Below, piece after piece: positions 43,701 through 50,000 of a DNA stretch of 64,000 nt. The translations under genes were made by a program, and so were the position numbers. Position 1 is the first letter of the stretch, and every line of letters starts with the position of its first letter. The stretch lies in contig CAMPET010000288.1 in NCBI GenBank assembly GCA_946803715.1, positions 1 through 64,000 on the forward strand, written 5' to 3'. Source of the stretch: Beroe ovata (Eukaryota; Ctenophora; Nuda; Beroida; Beroidae). A model generated the notes under the pieces. That model was not told the origin of the DNA and did not search any database. It worked only from the letters and a program-made list of their open reading frames with translations.

Positions 43701-45836
43701 AGTCAGGGTGTAACCGTCCTGACACAGACACACGGGCACCGGGTTACCCTCGCTGTCAGAACTGGGGGAGAGAGGGGTCAGGATTCTGACAACATACTTG
43801 TTACCTTGGCAACTGTTACCATGATAGCAGATTATCTGACAACACACACAGCCGTTACCATGACAACAGATTACCTGACAACACATTGGTAACTGCATCC
43901 AGCATCTTGACAAATATTCTCCACCAAACCCTCCACTCTTCTGTAACTAGAAAAAGCGATGGCAGGGGCGTGGTATTCCTGGAAAATGGAACTGTTCACA
44001 AACTGTTTATAGTTCATTATGTTAAGCATCCTCGATTGACTTTCCTTTGAGTGATGTAGAGTCCGACAATTGCGGTGAACCCACTCATTATACGTGTTGT
44101 GATTAGACATAATCATGCCCATAATCAACTTCTAAACGTTTCATATTTCATAATTTGCATAGCACCGCGCGCGTGTTTACACTTGTTAAATGTTTATCAT
44201 CCTGGACTAACCGGAATTTCAGCTACCCATTCATCATTTTGGACCAGATGATGGTTGAAATTGTAATCCGATCTCAGTATTTCAATCCTGTCATTCTGGG
44301 TGTAGGAGTAGAATTAGGACACCGAAAACAACTATGCAAACAATAAACACAGACTCTGTGTACAGTCTTTCTCCTGTTCACTTACATGTACTATAGTATT
44401 GTAGGTGAAGGAGGTTGGCAAGGTTGACGTAACACCGCCATATCGGGCAGATGTCACCGATTCTCTACCAGATATGTCAGATATGTCAGGTTTCATAGAC
44501 ATGACGGCACTATCGCAGTCTTTGAACCTATAGGGGATCGGTAACGTTTACGAGATGTCATATTATCCTCCTTAGTTACCACCCAATTTCATCAAAACCT
44601 ACCCGCAGTTGGAAGTTATCGTTGTGATAGTGTCAGCAGTGCCAGAGTTACCAACAGTCATAACAGTCACAACGGAAACGTCCCCATCTCTAGAGCTTGT
44701 TATACCTAAATGAGAAGTACACTAAGACATCTGTAAATGTCTCTGAATCATGAGATATGGAGTGAACTTTGTTTCTAACCAGTGGGGAAGTTTAAGTCTG
44801 ATAATACAATTCTAACATCACTCCCATCCAGTGATGATTGTCGCACAATCCCAGAATGGGGCTCACTCCAGAATAACTGCCGACTGCCACTGTCCACTGT
44901 TAGATCATAGGGGCGCTCATCGGGGGACATTACCAAGATTGTACACTTTCGACCCTCAGGACTGATATAATAGGAAATGTGTTATTATATTAACAGAATA
45001 TAACAGGAGATGTACTGTTTTGAACTATATCAAAAACGCTTGAATTCCCCCTTACTACCTGGCCATGTAGATTGTGGCAGTGGTATGATCAATCCAATAT
45101 ACATTGTCTGTTACAAGATCCACATCCAGACCAGTGGGGAAATGAACTGACTCATTGACAAAGACCTTTAACTGGGGGTCTCCTGAAAATGTTATAACAG
45201 ATTAAAACTGAATCAGAATTAAGCAAATATCAAGTGTAAGAAATATCATGGGAGTAGCTTACCATCATATTTATAAATTGCATCTGAAGTACCAAGGTAC
45301 AAAGTTCCCGTCTTTGGATTGCTTGCAACTGATATAAAACTGGTTCCCTCAAACTGAAATTATGATATTGCAGAGGTTGTACAAATATTTGTGGACACAG
45401 AGCGTTGTTTGTTGAGGCAGTAAATACACAGGTTGTACAAGATTGATATAGAAATATGATATCTGAAACTCATACTACCTTAGTTGTGCTTAGAGAGCTA
45501 TCAATTGTCTCATTAACTGGAAAAGAGTAGAAACCTCCCTCCAAAGCAACTAATATTCTTTCGTCTGAAATCAGAGTATGTAAAATCAGAAATATCAATC
45601 ATATTTCTTGGGAAATTTGTCTTATGATATCATGGTACATACCACATGAAGGGAAACAAGGCTTTGATAGAGTCTCAGAGCACTTAATACATTCTTCAAG
45701 TCTCACAATGTCTGAAATAAGGAGATAATGCAATTACTATACTTCCCATAATTATGGGTCACGCAATGACATTAGACTTAGTATAGATCGTCTTACCAAA
45801 TATGTAGAGCAATACTGCTATCCAAGCAACATTCAT
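1..45836 (-). CDS. Giant LRP-like receptor (YWTD propellers + EGF modules), 3' end outside window
   Basis: Split gene read on the minus strand. The ATG is at 45836-45834 and starts a hydrophobic leader ([14 protein letters not shown]). About 80 exons follow, checked exon by exon for frame, GT-AG borders and phase. They encode ten six-bladed YWTD (LDLR class B) propellers. Motifs include [48 protein letters not shown] and HVFWTEWG. Between propellers are EGF modules of the C-x-x-NNGGC-x-x-x-C-x-C type. By family knowledge this is a cell-surface endocytic or co-receptor ectodomain. A propeller directly after the leader recalls LRP5/6, but those have four propellers. No LDLR class-A repeat was seen. 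The transmembrane segment and tail must lie left of base 1. Two plus-strand genes sit in its introns. The region 509-4170 duplicates 4263-7855, so the true protein is shorter than a literal reading. Individual exon edges may be off by a base or two. Confidence 0.85.
509..4170 (-). CDS. LRP-like gene: duplicate of the same exons (left-hand copy)
   Basis: Same exon set as 4263-7855: partial 4132-4170 (cut at the N), 3846-3977, 3536-3689, 3177-3341, 2983-3083, 2737-2855, 2519-2650, 2128-2268, 1898-2014, 1506-1705, 769-1300 and 509-632. Codon changes are few (for example IDSIPV versus [14 protein letters not shown] versus CTNNNGGC), all exons stay open, and indels are intronic. About 2693-3551 matches 6377-7235 with no difference in the translated stretches. 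Probably the other haplotype at an unmerged contig end rather than extra coding sequence. Confidence 0.75.
4263..7663 (-). CDS. LRP-like gene: EGF, propeller 9, two EGFs and start of propeller 10 (right-hand copy)
   Basis: Exons: 7532-7663 ([16 protein letters not shown]), 7220-7373, 6861-7025 ([12 protein letters not shown]), 6667-6767, 6421-6539 ([13 protein letters not shown]), 6203-6334 ([10 protein letters not shown]), 5822-5962 ([13 protein letters not shown]), 5592-5708 ([17 protein letters not shown]), 5231-5430 ([16 protein letters not shown], plus the first strand), 4523-5054 (a long 532-nt exon with several blades: [18 protein letters not shown]) and 4263-4386 (ILYWTQ). This copy is contiguous with the upstream exons and is the better candidate for the real locus. 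The 532-nt exon fuses about three blades that elsewhere are separate exons. Confidence 0.82.
7816..9258 (-). CDS. LRP-like gene: propeller 8
   Basis: Exons 9161-9258, 8822-8920 ([13 protein letters not shown]), 8595-8733 ([14 protein letters not shown]), 8409-8498 ([10 protein letters not shown]), 8193-8329 ([12 protein letters not shown]), 8015-8088 (TVYWSDW) and 7816-7934. These are the most canonical YWTD blades in the window. The last exon is the rightmost one shared, in part, with the first copy of the duplication, where it is cut by the N at 4171. Confidence 0.85.
9371..9526 (-). CDS. LRP-like gene: EGF module after propeller 7
   Basis: A single exon: [19 protein letters not shown], then [16 protein letters not shown], with six Cys in EGF order and phase 1 borders. 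The donor lies 9 codons after the last Cys. Confidence 0.85.
9741..12582 (-). CDS. LRP-like gene: propeller 7 (divergent)
   Basis: Exons 12491-12582 ([14 protein letters not shown]), 11186-11297 (TIWYDVGRK), 10640-10729 (NTYFIEGTA), 10460-10550, 10220-10357, 9946-10089 ([18 protein letters not shown]) and 9741-9838. The YWTD consensus is degenerate, but spacing, DG turns and exon sizes match blades. The intron 11298-12490 is almost entirely a tandem pair of the ~540-bp repeat. Confidence 0.75.
11360..12435. repeat. ~540-bp repeat, two tandem copies, LRP intron
   Basis: Copies at about 11360-11890 and 11905-12430. Shared blocks: GGGAATCGATTCAGCGTCC, CACTAC-type ACTACAAGTAACCACCCTTT, CACGGTTTCAAACCCGTGGG and TTTTTGGACG.AGAATTCAAA. 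The second copy carries an open plus-strand frame at 12125-12418. Confidence 0.85.
12655..12765. repeat. AAGAACAAATATC tandem repeat
   Basis: Imperfect copies of tatcaagaacaaa in the short intron between the exons at 12491-12582 and 12775-12900. Confidence 0.75.
12775..13188 (-). CDS. LRP-like gene: two EGF modules after propeller 6
   Basis: Exon 13075-13188 encodes [11 protein letters not shown]...[16 protein letters not shown]. Exon 12775-12900 encodes [12 protein letters not shown]...[16 protein letters not shown]. Each is one exon in phase 1-1, and they join in frame to propellers 6 and 7. Confidence 0.85.
13305..13425. repeat. TGACACCACTGT/ATTCTACCC short tandem array
   Basis: Five to six copies of CCCTGACACCAC at 16-20-bp spacing, next to the 357-N gap. 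Confidence 0.8.
13473..13829. other. Assembly gap (357 N)
   Basis: Run of N between a TGACACCAC array and a CA microsatellite, inside the LRP intron 13189-14532. No exon is missing by phase, since 14533-14663 joins 13075-13188 in frame. Confidence 0.99.
14378..14532. repeat. GTGGTGTCA array (inverse orientation of TGACACCAC)
   Basis: Six copies of GTGGTGTCA or one-base variants, some with a shared 30-bp unit (cgagttggaggagag...gtggtgtcag), directly abutting the LRP exon at 14533-14663 on its 3' side. Confidence 0.8.
14533..21554 (-). CDS. LRP-like gene: propeller 6, with a host intron carrying the glycosyltransferase gene
   Basis: Exons 21475-21554, 21118-21259 ([13 protein letters not shown]), 20809-20940, 20606-20724, 20378-20489 ([13 protein letters not shown]), 20105-20177 (73 nt, [10 protein letters not shown]...VIVLDN) and 14533-14663 ([13 protein letters not shown]). 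The small 20105-20177 exon reconciles the phases: the exon before it ends in phase 1 and the exon after it needs phase 2. The 5.4-kb intron 14664-20104 contains a complete plus-strand gene. YWTD motifs are weak here, so this is a divergent propeller. Confidence 0.75.
14664..16811. other. LRP intron 5' of the glycosyltransferase ATG, no gene seen
   Basis: Contains the promoter side of the B4GALNT-like gene, in AT-rich sequence with scattered ccatggt-type motifs. A pyrimidine-rich stretch (16741-16780, cctctctccagcctctacatcccc...) precedes the ATG by about 30 nt. No defined TATA box is seen. Confidence 0.5.
16812..19627 (+). CDS. B4GALNT-like beta-1,4-N-acetylgalactosaminyltransferase (GT12), nested gene
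   Basis: Eight exons on the plus strand: 16812-17343, 17461-17920, 18020-18165, 18242-18343, 18472-18647, 18769-18924, 19075-19235 and 19483-19627. Phases fit throughout, giving 625 aa. Type II membrane topology: short basic N-terminus, then a hydrophobic anchor at about residues 11-25 ([17 protein letters not shown]). A long Asn/Asp/Ser-rich stem follows to about residue 180. The catalytic part has [34 protein letters not shown], then DDHVF (the DxD metal site), [22 protein letters not shown] and DIRDIGGW...EHTDFF. These match GM2/GD2-synthase family features (GT12, Golgi, UDP-GalNAc donor). The ATG at 16812 is preferred because it opens with the anchor. The first donor is uncertain (17343 fits phase; the frame also reads through). 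It lies wholly in an intron of the LRP gene, antisense. Confidence 0.85.
19240..19482. repeat. Tandem array of TGACACCACTT-type units, about 20-bp period
   Basis: About ten imperfect copies of [C/T]TGACACCACTTNCCTGC lead right up to the last exon of the glycosyltransferase gene. The last copy, aaactgacaccag, supplies the acceptor AG. Confidence 0.85.
19828..19833 (+). promoter_or_regulatory. Likely poly(A) signal of the B4GALNT-like gene
   Basis: AATAAA about 200 nt after the stop codon, in an AT-rich stretch. Position and spacing suit a cleavage signal, though the motif alone is weak evidence. Confidence 0.5.
21631..21790 (-). CDS. LRP-like gene: EGF module between propellers 5 and 6
   Basis: A single exon with EGF spacing ([14 protein letters not shown]...[17 protein letters not shown]). 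The NGGC core is replaced by a divergent FCTNGIC. Its acceptor AG lies only five bases from a single N (21795). The upstream exon boundary is therefore at an assembly join. Confidence 0.75.
21831..22938. mobile_element. ~1.1-kb element with iterated terminal inverted repeats, probably non-autonomous DNA transposon
   Basis: The left end reads CCCCCGGAATCCCGAACTAC followed by further GGAATCCCGAAYKAC iterations. The right end is the reverse complement (TTCGGGATTCCGTCGTTC repeated, ending GGGATTCCGGGGG). Both ends are 15-bp iterons. The element lies inside a GT microsatellite (gtgtgtg on both sides) in an LRP intron. The interior (about 21965-22800) has no recognisable transposase, which suggests a MITE-like or foldback element. 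Target-site duplication is unclear because of the flanking microsatellite. Confidence 0.75.
23030..25487 (-). CDS. LRP-like gene: propeller 5 (last part probably missing)
   Basis: Exons 25386-25487, 25158-25247, 24889-24970 ([15 protein letters not shown]), 24160-24256, 23353-23439 and 23030-23216 ([21 protein letters not shown]) agree in phase. The last donor is phase 2, but the next visible exon (21631-21790) opens in phase 0. The propeller is also about one blade short there. One exon is probably lost at the N at 21795 or disturbed by the inserted element at 21831-22938. The intron at 23440-24159 contains the ~178-bp satellite. Confidence 0.75.
23490..24130. repeat. ~178-bp satellite, inverted relative to 1-508, about 3.5 units
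   Basis: Repeated blocks CTATGGTAGAAGTTTCAAGT, TGACATGTTTTGGGCGGATA and CCCTTAACTCGGGAAC are the reverse complement of the units at the left edge. A single N at 24055 interrupts the array with a jump in unit phase, so the array length is unreliable. Confidence 0.85.
25609..27363 (-). CDS. LRP-like gene: unusual Cys-containing insert, then an EGF module
   Basis: Exons 27201-27363, 26732-26842, 26447-26578 and 25936-26028 lie between propeller 4 and the EGF exon 25609-25749 ([13 protein letters not shown]). The insert is about 165 aa and is neither YWTD nor EGF. Its middle has [13 protein letters not shown], then [20 protein letters not shown], spacing that loosely resembles PAN/Apple-type or similar small Cys modules. 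I cannot name the domain. Phases are all consistent (1-1 joins), so it belongs to the transcript. Confidence 0.7.
25788..25935. repeat. TGACACCAC cluster
   Basis: About five copies of TTGACACCACN in 150 bp of LRP intron between exons 25609-25749 and 25936-26028. Confidence 0.75.
27534..31562 (-). CDS. LRP-like gene: propeller 4
   Basis: Nine exons: 31378-31562, 31240-31338 (RIYWCD), 28950-29055 (NIYWVD), 28673-28775, 28375-28487 ([14 protein letters not shown]), 28166-28272 (TVYWSD), 27938-28015 (HIYWTDWT), 27761-27854 and 27534-27643 ([12 protein letters not shown], leaving the propeller fold). All phases agree. The donor of 31378-31562 is best placed after His-Gly (GGG|GTGGAA), because the next visible GT would break the frame. 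The 29.1-31.2 kb intron is filled mainly by a tandem ~540-bp repeat array. Confidence 0.82.
28040..28100. repeat. ATCTATGGCAACGCAAT tandem repeat
   Basis: Three near-identical 17-18-bp units carrying the CATGGCAAC-like core discussed as a dispersed motif. Confidence 0.75.
29105..30750. repeat. ~540-bp repeat, three tandem copies, LRP intron
   Basis: Copies at about 29105-29640, 29641-30183 and 30184-30750, in the same orientation as the other arrays. The third copy has an uninterrupted 112-codon plus-strand frame (30383-30721). In the other two copies one C-to-A change (ccaaaatcgg to ccaaaatagg) makes a stop in that frame. Confidence 0.88.
31677..32168 (-). CDS. LRP-like gene: EGF modules 4 and 5
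   Basis: Exon 31989-32168 carries one complete EGF ([12 protein letters not shown]...[16 protein letters not shown]) and the first half of a second ([14 protein letters not shown]). Exon 31677-31748 completes the second ([18 protein letters not shown]). The intron between them holds a GT microsatellite and a 12-N gap. Confidence 0.85.
31755..31905. repeat. GT microsatellite with gap and TTTAATGTGTATG units
   Basis: Long (GT)n interrupted by 12 Ns at 31786-31797 and by four ATGTGTATGTTTA-like units. It lies in the intron splitting an EGF module. Confidence 0.9.
32422..37147 (-). CDS. LRP-like gene: propeller 3
   Basis: Six exons: 37020-37147 (STKHKIYKI first strand, VAVDFDVKN), 36647-36815 (LFWTD and IYWSDMG), 36376-36469, 36071-36203 ([12 protein letters not shown]), 35829-35953 (ILYWVDAKK) and 32422-32522 (closing strand, [13 protein letters not shown]). 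The last intron (32523-35828, about 3.3 kb) is spanned in frame: AG from the upstream exon plus G gives Arg. It contains the complete calmodulin-like gene on the opposite strand. Confidence 0.82.
32523..34083. other. LRP intron 5' of the calmodulin-like gene
   Basis: GTGGTGTCA cluster at about 32520-32615, AT-rich sequence after it, and a CATGTACT tetraplicate at about 33915-33952 just before the first exon. Minus-strand open frames at 32820-33155 and 33608-33919 show no family resemblance or splice support. Confidence 0.5.
34084..35430 (+). CDS. Calmodulin-like protein with four EF-hands, nested gene
   Basis: Six plus-strand exons: 34084-34103, 34252-34364, 34473-34558, 34812-34900, 35007-35074 and 35252-35430. 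They give 184 aa with consistent phases. Four EF-hand loops are visible: [36 protein letters not shown] and [12 protein letters not shown]. Acidic residues occupy loop positions 1, 3 and 12 in loops 1, 2 and 4. Loop 3 has D, D and E at positions 1, 3 and 12 with Asn at 5 and 9. Loop 2 lacks the usual Gly at position 6 (Lys), so its Ca2+ affinity may differ. The start MMNIFNR is chosen because its donor phase matches the next exon; a leader ATG at 34013 (MDRKPLNSR) does not splice in frame. The tail ([12 protein letters not shown]) is basic and longer than calmodulin's. The gene lies within the 3.3-kb LRP intron 32523-35828, antisense. Confidence 0.82.
35440..35625. repeat. GTGGTGTCAAG cluster after the calmodulin-like gene
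   Basis: About seven copies of AGTGGTGTCAAGCRA immediately downstream of the stop codon at 35428-35430, probably within the 3' UTR or just beyond it. Confidence 0.8.
37228..38078 (-). CDS. LRP-like gene: EGF modules 2 and 3
   Basis: Two single-exon EGF modules. 37950-38078 encodes [13 protein letters not shown]...[17 protein letters not shown]. 37228-37347 encodes [12 protein letters not shown]...[14 protein letters not shown]. Both have six Cys in EGF spacing and phase 1-1 borders, the usual symmetry of shuffled EGF exons. Confidence 0.85.
38204..43480 (-). CDS. LRP-like gene: propeller 2
   Basis: Seven exons: 43398-43480 (TVYWSD), 42793-42862, 42023-42173 ([10 protein letters not shown]), 40319-40417 (FLFWTDRG), 39490-39575 (WVYWID), 39166-39351 (YFYWSDWQQ) and 38204-38302. 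Frame is kept across all junctions; for example the GG of one exon plus the G of the next gives the Gly before FLFWTD. The introns are unusually long for this gene (up to 2.5 kb) and rich in CA/GT repeats. The intron between 40418 and 42022 holds a plus-strand open frame described separately. Confidence 0.8.
40205..40312. repeat. 17-bp tandem repeat, CATCAACTGTCAACATT
   Basis: Five to six imperfect copies (cttgacaacattcatcaactgtcaacattcatc...) next to the LRP exon 40319-40417. Confidence 0.8.
40880..41160. repeat. GT microsatellites with an N at 40954
   Basis: (GT)n with GTAT interruptions at about 40891-40952, T tract after the N, further (GT)n at about 40976-40990 and 41133-41160. Confidence 0.85.
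41052..41558 (+). CDS. Unexplained plus-strand open frame in an LRP intron
   Basis: 168 codons open, stop at about 41556. The first third crosses a GT microsatellite (low-complexity CVCACVCV) and is not credible. The rest (from about 41163, [14 protein letters not shown] onward) has mixed composition and ends [20 protein letters not shown], which looks protein-like. I recognise no family, start context or partner exon. It could be an exon of another small nested gene or chance. Confidence 0.25.
   Translation: MFTISGTLSVPIYSQSKLFYSFVPYHCMCVCACVCVRALSLDLPKLKRANEIIPQNSELHYTIESEKTFDTNLFLPITLITIMGTFNQDTSHIKNVNYAIRKCNIVANCTNIRAMSWQLSDKCHVSQPLQMDSNNSTTITPFSDVYEELSEMEIIEAVWRKLDPQTRA
42218..42350. 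repeat. CA microsatellite with a single N
   Basis: (CA)n tracts at about 42222-42296 and 42331-42348, with an N at 42332, 5' of the LRP exon 42023-42173. Confidence 0.9.
43595..43978 (-). CDS. LRP-like gene: EGF module 1
   Basis: Two exons, 43875-43978 and 43595-43761, make one EGF-like module ([14 protein letters not shown], then [16 protein letters not shown]) split by an intron after the fourth Cys region. The second exon continues into the first strand of the next propeller ([18 protein letters not shown]). Splitting an EGF module across two exons is less common in this gene, where most modules sit in one exon. Confidence 0.8.
44386..45836 (-). CDS. LRP-like gene: signal peptide and propeller 1
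   Basis: Eight exons, highest coordinate first: 45797-45836 (leader), 45643-45711 (Cys-rich linker with five Cys, ending KPCFPSC), 45479-45564, 45263-45353, 45059-45182, 44780-44961, 44603-44705 and 44386-44527. Phases join without conflict. Propeller marks are [13 protein letters not shown], the YWTD variant [13 protein letters not shown] and [10 protein letters not shown]. The first blade begins straight after a short Cys-rich linker, so no LDLR class-A cluster precedes it. The last exon (many Ser, Thr and Asp) is atypical for a blade. A second copy of the leader exon and part of the linker exon is at 52627-52781. Confidence 0.8.
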
Positions 45837-47060
45837 CTGAAGGAATAATCCATTCAGAAGCTCATAATTATCAAAATAAACAGTGAATTACCCACGACCT
45901 AGATAAAGGAATCAAGGTATCTGAAATAAACTATCACAGGTACTTTGTTGCATTTGTGCATTGTAAGAAATTCACAAATCTCAATGCTACCTAATTTCTA
46001 TTGTGCTATAAATTTCTTAGTTTTTTAAATCACAAAGGGTAGACTGTGTCAGGGGCATAACTTTCCATGAATTATTAATAGAACAAAGCAACACAATTCT
46101 GTGTGTATCACTGGTCAACTTTACATTCTTTATATAAGCATTTTTCAACTTGAAATTTTCAAGGCACTCGAATATGAAAAATTGAAATTGTCTTTAAAAC
46201 AAAATTCCAGGAAAAAATAATCTGTTGGAGGATAAATCTTGCCAAATGCTATCTGTCCACGGTTTTTGTGAGATTCGTGTGCCCAGGTTTATTTCTGCCC
46301 GCCACTTTATAAGTGACAATTCATATCAGACAACGGTGTGAGCCAACATTGCACTTAGATTAAAATTGTATGGCATATTGCATCAACTCCTCTAATTCTC
46401 ACCGCGCGCGTGGAACGGACAACATAACTTTCCACCGCGAAGCGCATTTTTACAAATATGCGCGGCGTTGTCTGGCGATGCTAGACCGCTGATATTCTTT
46501 GTTTAATTTAACAATAAGTCTGCGCCGCGCGCGCTAATCAAAATTCTTCAATTTTCGCGACAGAGTCGTCACGTCGGCCGGTCTATCATCGATCGACAAG
46601 CGCGGCGCAACAGATGCAGAAATTGTCAAAAATTAAAATTAAAAAGAAGCAGCAGAAACGCGAGGTTGCCGGATGTTATCGTTGTCTGTCCACTGTTTCT
46701 TTGTTCTTGCGCTGCGCCGGATTGATCCGGATTCCGGCCAGTCGCAAGTGCATAGACTCCAGAGTGCAGACACAGCATACAAATAACAGTTTACAATTTA
46801 CAATCAGATCATATGTCAAAACTTATACATTCAAAGATCTGATTCTCATTCAGAATAATCACCGTCTTCGCAATCCTTTTTACCTTTGCTACCATTCTCT
46901 GAACCGTATTGTATTCACGGTACGGTCTGAAATCTTTGATCCTAGTCATGTGTCAAATATTTTACTCAATTATATAAAATCTCGTTGGGATTCTTAGTTT
47001 TGCATATCTCTGGATTTCACCACGATCTCAATCTCATCAATGGTGTACGTGATGTTAATG
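45837..47060. other. Intergenic stretch between the coiled-coil gene and the LRP-like gene (copy 1)
   Basis: About 1.2 kb between the stop of the coiled-coil gene and the ATG of the LRP gene, both on the minus strand. It must hold the upstream gene's 3' UTR and the LRP promoter and 5' UTR. Visible features are CpG-rich gcgcgc clusters at about 46400-46610 in otherwise AT-rich sequence. The counterpart in copy 2 is 52782-54033, with CpG clusters at about 53280-53620, and is more diverged than the exons. No TATA box or named factor site can be defended. Confidence 0.5.
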
Positions 47061-50000
47061 TTATCCGTTAACAGTTGTCACCGTGTTGACAACATTATCC
47101 AGCAGCTGTCTGAGTGCCACTTTCTGTGACTTACTCCGCAATGCTTCCTGAAATTACCGGACGGGAGAGAGGTTACAATTTGGAATCTTGCCAGGATTCA
47201 CTGCTAAACGTGAATATGAATACTGTCATGAACCTGGAGCGCAAGGTGGATCTGGTGCTCTGTGACATTCACTTTCTCAACCAGCTCGGTGTTTTCCTCC
47301 GCCAGTTTCCTCAAAGTGGTGTCAAGTTTAGAATTGGCCTTCTCTAACGATTCAACCTGTGGGTGTCAAGGGTGTCAACGACGAATGTAATTGTATACAT
47401 TGACAAGTATACAAAGTGTCACACAGGAGTTGTATTGAAATCATCTGACTACTGGAAGTAAACCTGCTTCTGGAGGGCATCAATCTGAATTGAGCTGGTG
47501 TGAAGCTTGTGGGAGAGTTCTGTGTTGGGGTTATGAGCTGTCTTCTCAACAGCCAACTAAGCGGAGAGGGTCGCGTGAGTTGAGAGATTCAGACATTGGT
47601 ATATCGTGAATGATCAATGATACCGGCGGGTCCTTTGACTGAACTTAGCAATGAAAACATTACCCATCCTTACACTATTATAATAGTTACCTACCTGTTG
47701 TTACCTACCTGTTGTTTGAGTGAGATTATCTTCCTTTTCATGGTATGACACTGCGCGTGCTCAGTCACCACAACATCCAGCCTCTTCTCAATCTCGTCTT
47801 GTCTCGATTTGTAGAACACAATCAGCTCTTCTCTCGACTCTTCATTCTAGAGAGAGGTAGAATATGTTGAAAATGTTTTGGAATAGGAGAATGACAGTAT
47901 ATGAGGTCATGAAAGTGAGTGAACATCAACCTTTTCCTGTTGAAGACTGAGTTGAGCAACCAAATGTGTTCTATCAGCTTCACTTGCACTCTTCAGAAGT
48001 TTCAGCTGGGATTCCAGATCCTTCTTTACCTCAACGAGCTGGGAAAAGTACATGTTAAGAACATGAAAAAGTGCGTGTTAACGAATAAGTTTCCCCTGCT
48101 CTCCCACATCAGATTCACTCGCGGCTCCGTCGCAAAGTTACCTCGGCAACTTGTCTAGCTCGTTCCTGGGTGACAGCTTGCTCCGCTCGGAGTGTGGTCA
48201 TGAGGATATGGACTCGACCCACCATCGCATCATACTCTGCTTTATCAACAGTTGTCTCCTTCAACTGAAACATTTGGATATCATTGGGCACTTTGCCAGA
48301 TTTCATCTGTCCCGCTGCGCGCTCCAATACTGACACGATACAATAATTGACCTAAATTACGCTAGAAGTAACAGCAGTCTAATTTACCTCTTCATTCTGT
48401 TGTCTCAGTGTCTCAACCTCACCCCTACACCTCTCCACCTCTCCAGCTGAGGTCTCTATCTCCTCGAATGTGGAGTTCCTCACCTCGTCCAATTCCTCAC
48501 GGAGCCTGGATTCGGATTCTTGTTGAGCTGTCAGGAGGACTTCCTTCTCTGTAATCATCTTCTCAAGTTCAGCCTCCTTCTTTTCTTGAGAATCGAGTAT
48601 TTCTCCTCTCTCGGCCAGCTGTACTTCCAGTTTCTTACATTCTTCCTGAGCCTGGATTTCAAATCCAGTAAAGACTAAAACTAAGAAAATTGAACCGATT
48701 TCTTAATGCCATGATCAGTAGACTTACCTTAGCAACCTGCTCTTCACACTTCTTTACAACTTCCTCAATCTCCTCCGTCCTTTCCTCCCTCATCTTTTCA
48801 ATCTCCAGATCACGAGACCGGCACTCCTCAGCGTGCTGCTGTCTTAACTCTGCCAACTCTTCACACTTTTCTTCTAGAATTTTCCTCCTTTCCTCCTCGT
48901 GTTTCTCAACATCCGCAGCGTGCCGCGTCAGAAGTAGCTCTTTCTCTCTGGCGTGAATTGCAGCTTGCTCTTCTCTGTCCCTGGCGTGATTCTCTACTAT
49001 TCCTGACACATTGGCGGCATGATCGGCATCCAACTTCTCCAACTTTTGAGAGAATTCTGCCTGTTTCTCCATCATTTCCCCCCTCAGCTCTGACACAGTC
49101 CCTTGTAACACTGAGACCTGCTCCTTTTCTGACGACAACCCTGACTCCAACACTTCGATCTGGGCGCGATGGGTCTCCTCGGAATTTTGTTGAACATCCT
49201 TTAACTGCAGAACAAAATAAGTGAGGAATGAAGTTGTTTCACCCTTTCAATTCAGAACCTCGCCCGAATACGGAATCTCCTATTTCCTAAAAACCCAAAC
49301 CTGTTCAATCTGACCCTGCAGGGTTTCCGTAACTTCCTCCAACTCCTCCCTAGTGAGAGCTAACTCCCTCTCTAACCCCTCAGCAGTGTGAAGTACATCC
49401 TCTATCCTTCCCTCGTACACCAACATTTCCTTACTTCGGGCTTCTTCCAGCTGAGAGGGGACAGAGTTTTTAGGGAAATTTGTGAGATTCGGTGACATTT
49501 GGACAAGTTGACATTCTACAGAAATTAGGAACTGTGATTGGTGAAAGAAGAGGTGACCCCATCATCACCTCATTACCCATTGATGATAAGTGACAGGTTG
49601 TCTTTCCCTACTACTTAACTCCTTCATCAACTCAATACATCTCTTACAATACCCTCTGCGTGACTGTGCGATGTCTTCATGACGTCTCAAAGTGACATCG
49701 TCACCACGAGCATGGTGTCTCAAGACACCTTGTCTCCGAGAGGTACGAGACGGGCGACTTTGTCTCAAATATTCGAGACGTCTTGTCTCATCGAGGGAAA
49801 TTCCAGAGTCGTTTAGAGTAACTCTAACTGACATGAGAAGACTAGACGACAGTGGTGAAACGGTGCAATAATTGAACCTTTCGTTTAAGAAAATATGCCA
49901 GGGGAGTGTTGAATTACTGATCGCGAAGTCGAGTATCAATTTTCAGTGCTAACTTAAAGTACATGATACCCTCACTCACTGCTATGTTCGTGAATAGCTT

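Noticed and set aside
49565-49939. 124-codon minus-strand frame (also 56567-56941)
   Set aside because: It lies wholly inside a coiled-coil intron, and flanking exons join in phase 0 without it. The Arg/Ser-rich text comes from the GTCTC palindrome cluster.
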